A DNA stretch of 7,520 nt. It comes from an uncultured Ruminococcus sp. Lineage in GTDB: Bacteria > Bacillota > Clostridia > Oscillospirales > Ruminococcaceae. Below are positions 6,970 through 7,520 of this stretch, piece by piece (the first letter of the stretch is position 1; every line of letters begins with the position of its first letter). The translations under genes and the position numbers were made by a program. The stretch spans positions 1-7,520 of the forward strand of contig CAMWLD010000105.1 of assembly GCA_947175005.1 (NCBI GenBank), given 5' to 3'. Below the pieces are notes generated by a model. The model was not told the origin of the DNA and did not search any database. It saw only the letters and a program-made list of their open reading frames with translations.

Positions 6970-7004
6970 AGGTTTTCTCCCCGACTAAGGCGAGGAGAAA
7001 ACCT
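6970..7004 (-). other. Strong intercistronic RNA hairpin between permease and gtfA
   Basis: Two 14-base arms (6970-6983 and 6991-7004) pair along their full length around a 7-base loop, with one U-G pair in the minus-strand RNA. The core is GGTTTTCTCC with GGAGAAAACC. The sequence after it is not a T run (CGCCAAATCG), so it is a poor intrinsic terminator. It could be a 3'-end stabiliser or processing site that gives the transporter and enzyme genes different mRNA levels, or an attenuator. The pairing is seen; the role is inferred. Confidence 0.65.
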
Positions 7005-7019
7005 TTGATCGGCAATTTT

Positions 7020-7520
7020 TTAACCCTTAACTGCACCGTTTGCAACGCCGCCGATGATCTGCTTCTGACATACGATATAGAAAATAACTATAGGCAGCAG
7101 TGCAAGCAGATAAGAGGCAAAAGCAAGGTTGTAGTTAGTGCCGAACTGTGTCTGAAAATTAAGCTGCGCAAGAGGCAGAGTTGTGTTTTGCGTGCCAGAC
7201 ATAATTACCAGCGGAGTCATTACATCGTTCCATGTTCCGAGAGCGGTAAGCACCGCAACCGTTGCGTGCATAGGCTTCATCATAGGAAAAATTATCGTCC
7301 AGTATGTCCGCCATGCGGAAGCCCCGTCCATATCCGCAGCCTCCTCCATTGCAAAGGGAACGTTTTTCATATATCCGCTGTAAAGCATAACATTCATGGG
7401 CATATAGAAAACCGTGTAGAGAATGATAACTCCAAGCATATTGTCAATACCGAGATTTGCGGTCTGCTTTACAAGAGGCATCATAAGTATGGCAAAGGGT
7501 ACGAACATACCGCTGACAAT
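7020..7520 (-). CDS. Sugar ABC transporter inner-membrane permease (CUT1, MsmG-like), N-terminus beyond window
   Basis: The frame is open from the window edge to the TAA at 7022-7020, giving 166 residues, roughly the C-terminal 60 percent of a typical 270-280-residue permease. Hydrophobic segments lie at about residues 1-17, 28-47, 84-107 and 132-150. The cytoplasmic EAA loop that docks on the ATPase is clear: EEAADMDGA (59-67) through IIFPMMKP (76-83). The C-terminus, IIGGVANGAVKG, is typical of carbohydrate permeases of the MalG/MsmG type. The ATG at 7508 is internal and not the start, because the frame continues upstream and the first transmembrane segments are missing. Position ahead of gtfA and aga matches msm-type operons that import raffinose, melibiose and sucrose; the substrate is inferred from this context. 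The partner permease and binding protein are expected just beyond 7520. Confidence 0.94.
   Translation of the reverse strand: MVSGMFVPFAILMMPLVKQTANLGIDNMLGVIILYTVFYMPMNVMLYSGYMKNVPFAMEEAADMDGASAWRTYWTIIFPMMKPMHATVAVLTALGTWNDVMTPLVIMSGTQNTTLPLAQLNFQTQFGTNYNLAFASYLLALLPIVIFYIVCQKQIIGGVANGAVKG

Overview
The window looks like chromosomal DNA of a low-to-moderate-GC Firmicute, most likely a gut or rumen clostridial lineage (Ruminococcus / Eubacterium type). This is inferred from strong AGGAGG-type ribosome binding sites, a TTG-17-TACAAT promoter, and protein families common in that group. No 16S rRNA or other marker gene is present, so genus is not established. All intact genes are on the minus strand, so transcription runs from high to low coordinates.

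Region A (7520 to 2289) is the distal part of a raffinose/sucrose utilisation operon. In transcription order it holds the C-terminal two thirds or so of an MsmG-type sugar ABC transporter permease (cut by the window edge), a 139-base gap with a strong RNA hairpin, sucrose phosphorylase (gtfA, GH13_18), a GH36 alpha-galactosidase, and a PfkB-family kinase that is probably a fructokinase. The last three are tightly packed (16-base gap, then a 1-base gap with probable translational coupling). Together they form one route. Imported raffinose-type sugar is cut to galactose plus sucrose, sucrose is phosphorolysed to glucose 1-phosphate plus fructose, and fructose is phosphorylated to fructose 6-phosphate. 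The solute-binding protein, the other permease, any regulator and the galactose (Leloir) genes are not in view.

Region B (2288 to about 1780) is a roughly 500-base intergenic stretch. It carries a plus-strand remnant of an IS3-family transposase (helix-turn-helix part only, no DDE domain). It also carries a long inverted repeat at 1951-1996 that could terminate transcription in either direction, about 110 bases of AT-rich DNA with nothing recognised, and a well-formed minus-strand promoter.

Region C (about 1840 to 1) is a two-gene unit: a 63-residue ribbon-helix-helix DNA-binding protein followed 12 bases later by a large SPFH-domain protein. The SPFH protein has three zinc ribbons at its N-terminus and what looks like a fourth beginning at its C-terminus; it runs off the window at base 1. 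The promoter of this unit is overlaid by four TTGTA-like repeats spaced exactly 11 bp apart. That is the geometry expected for an operator bound by side-by-side ribbon-helix-helix dimers, which suggests autoregulation. This small module is the least understood part of the window; the sugar operon is conventional.
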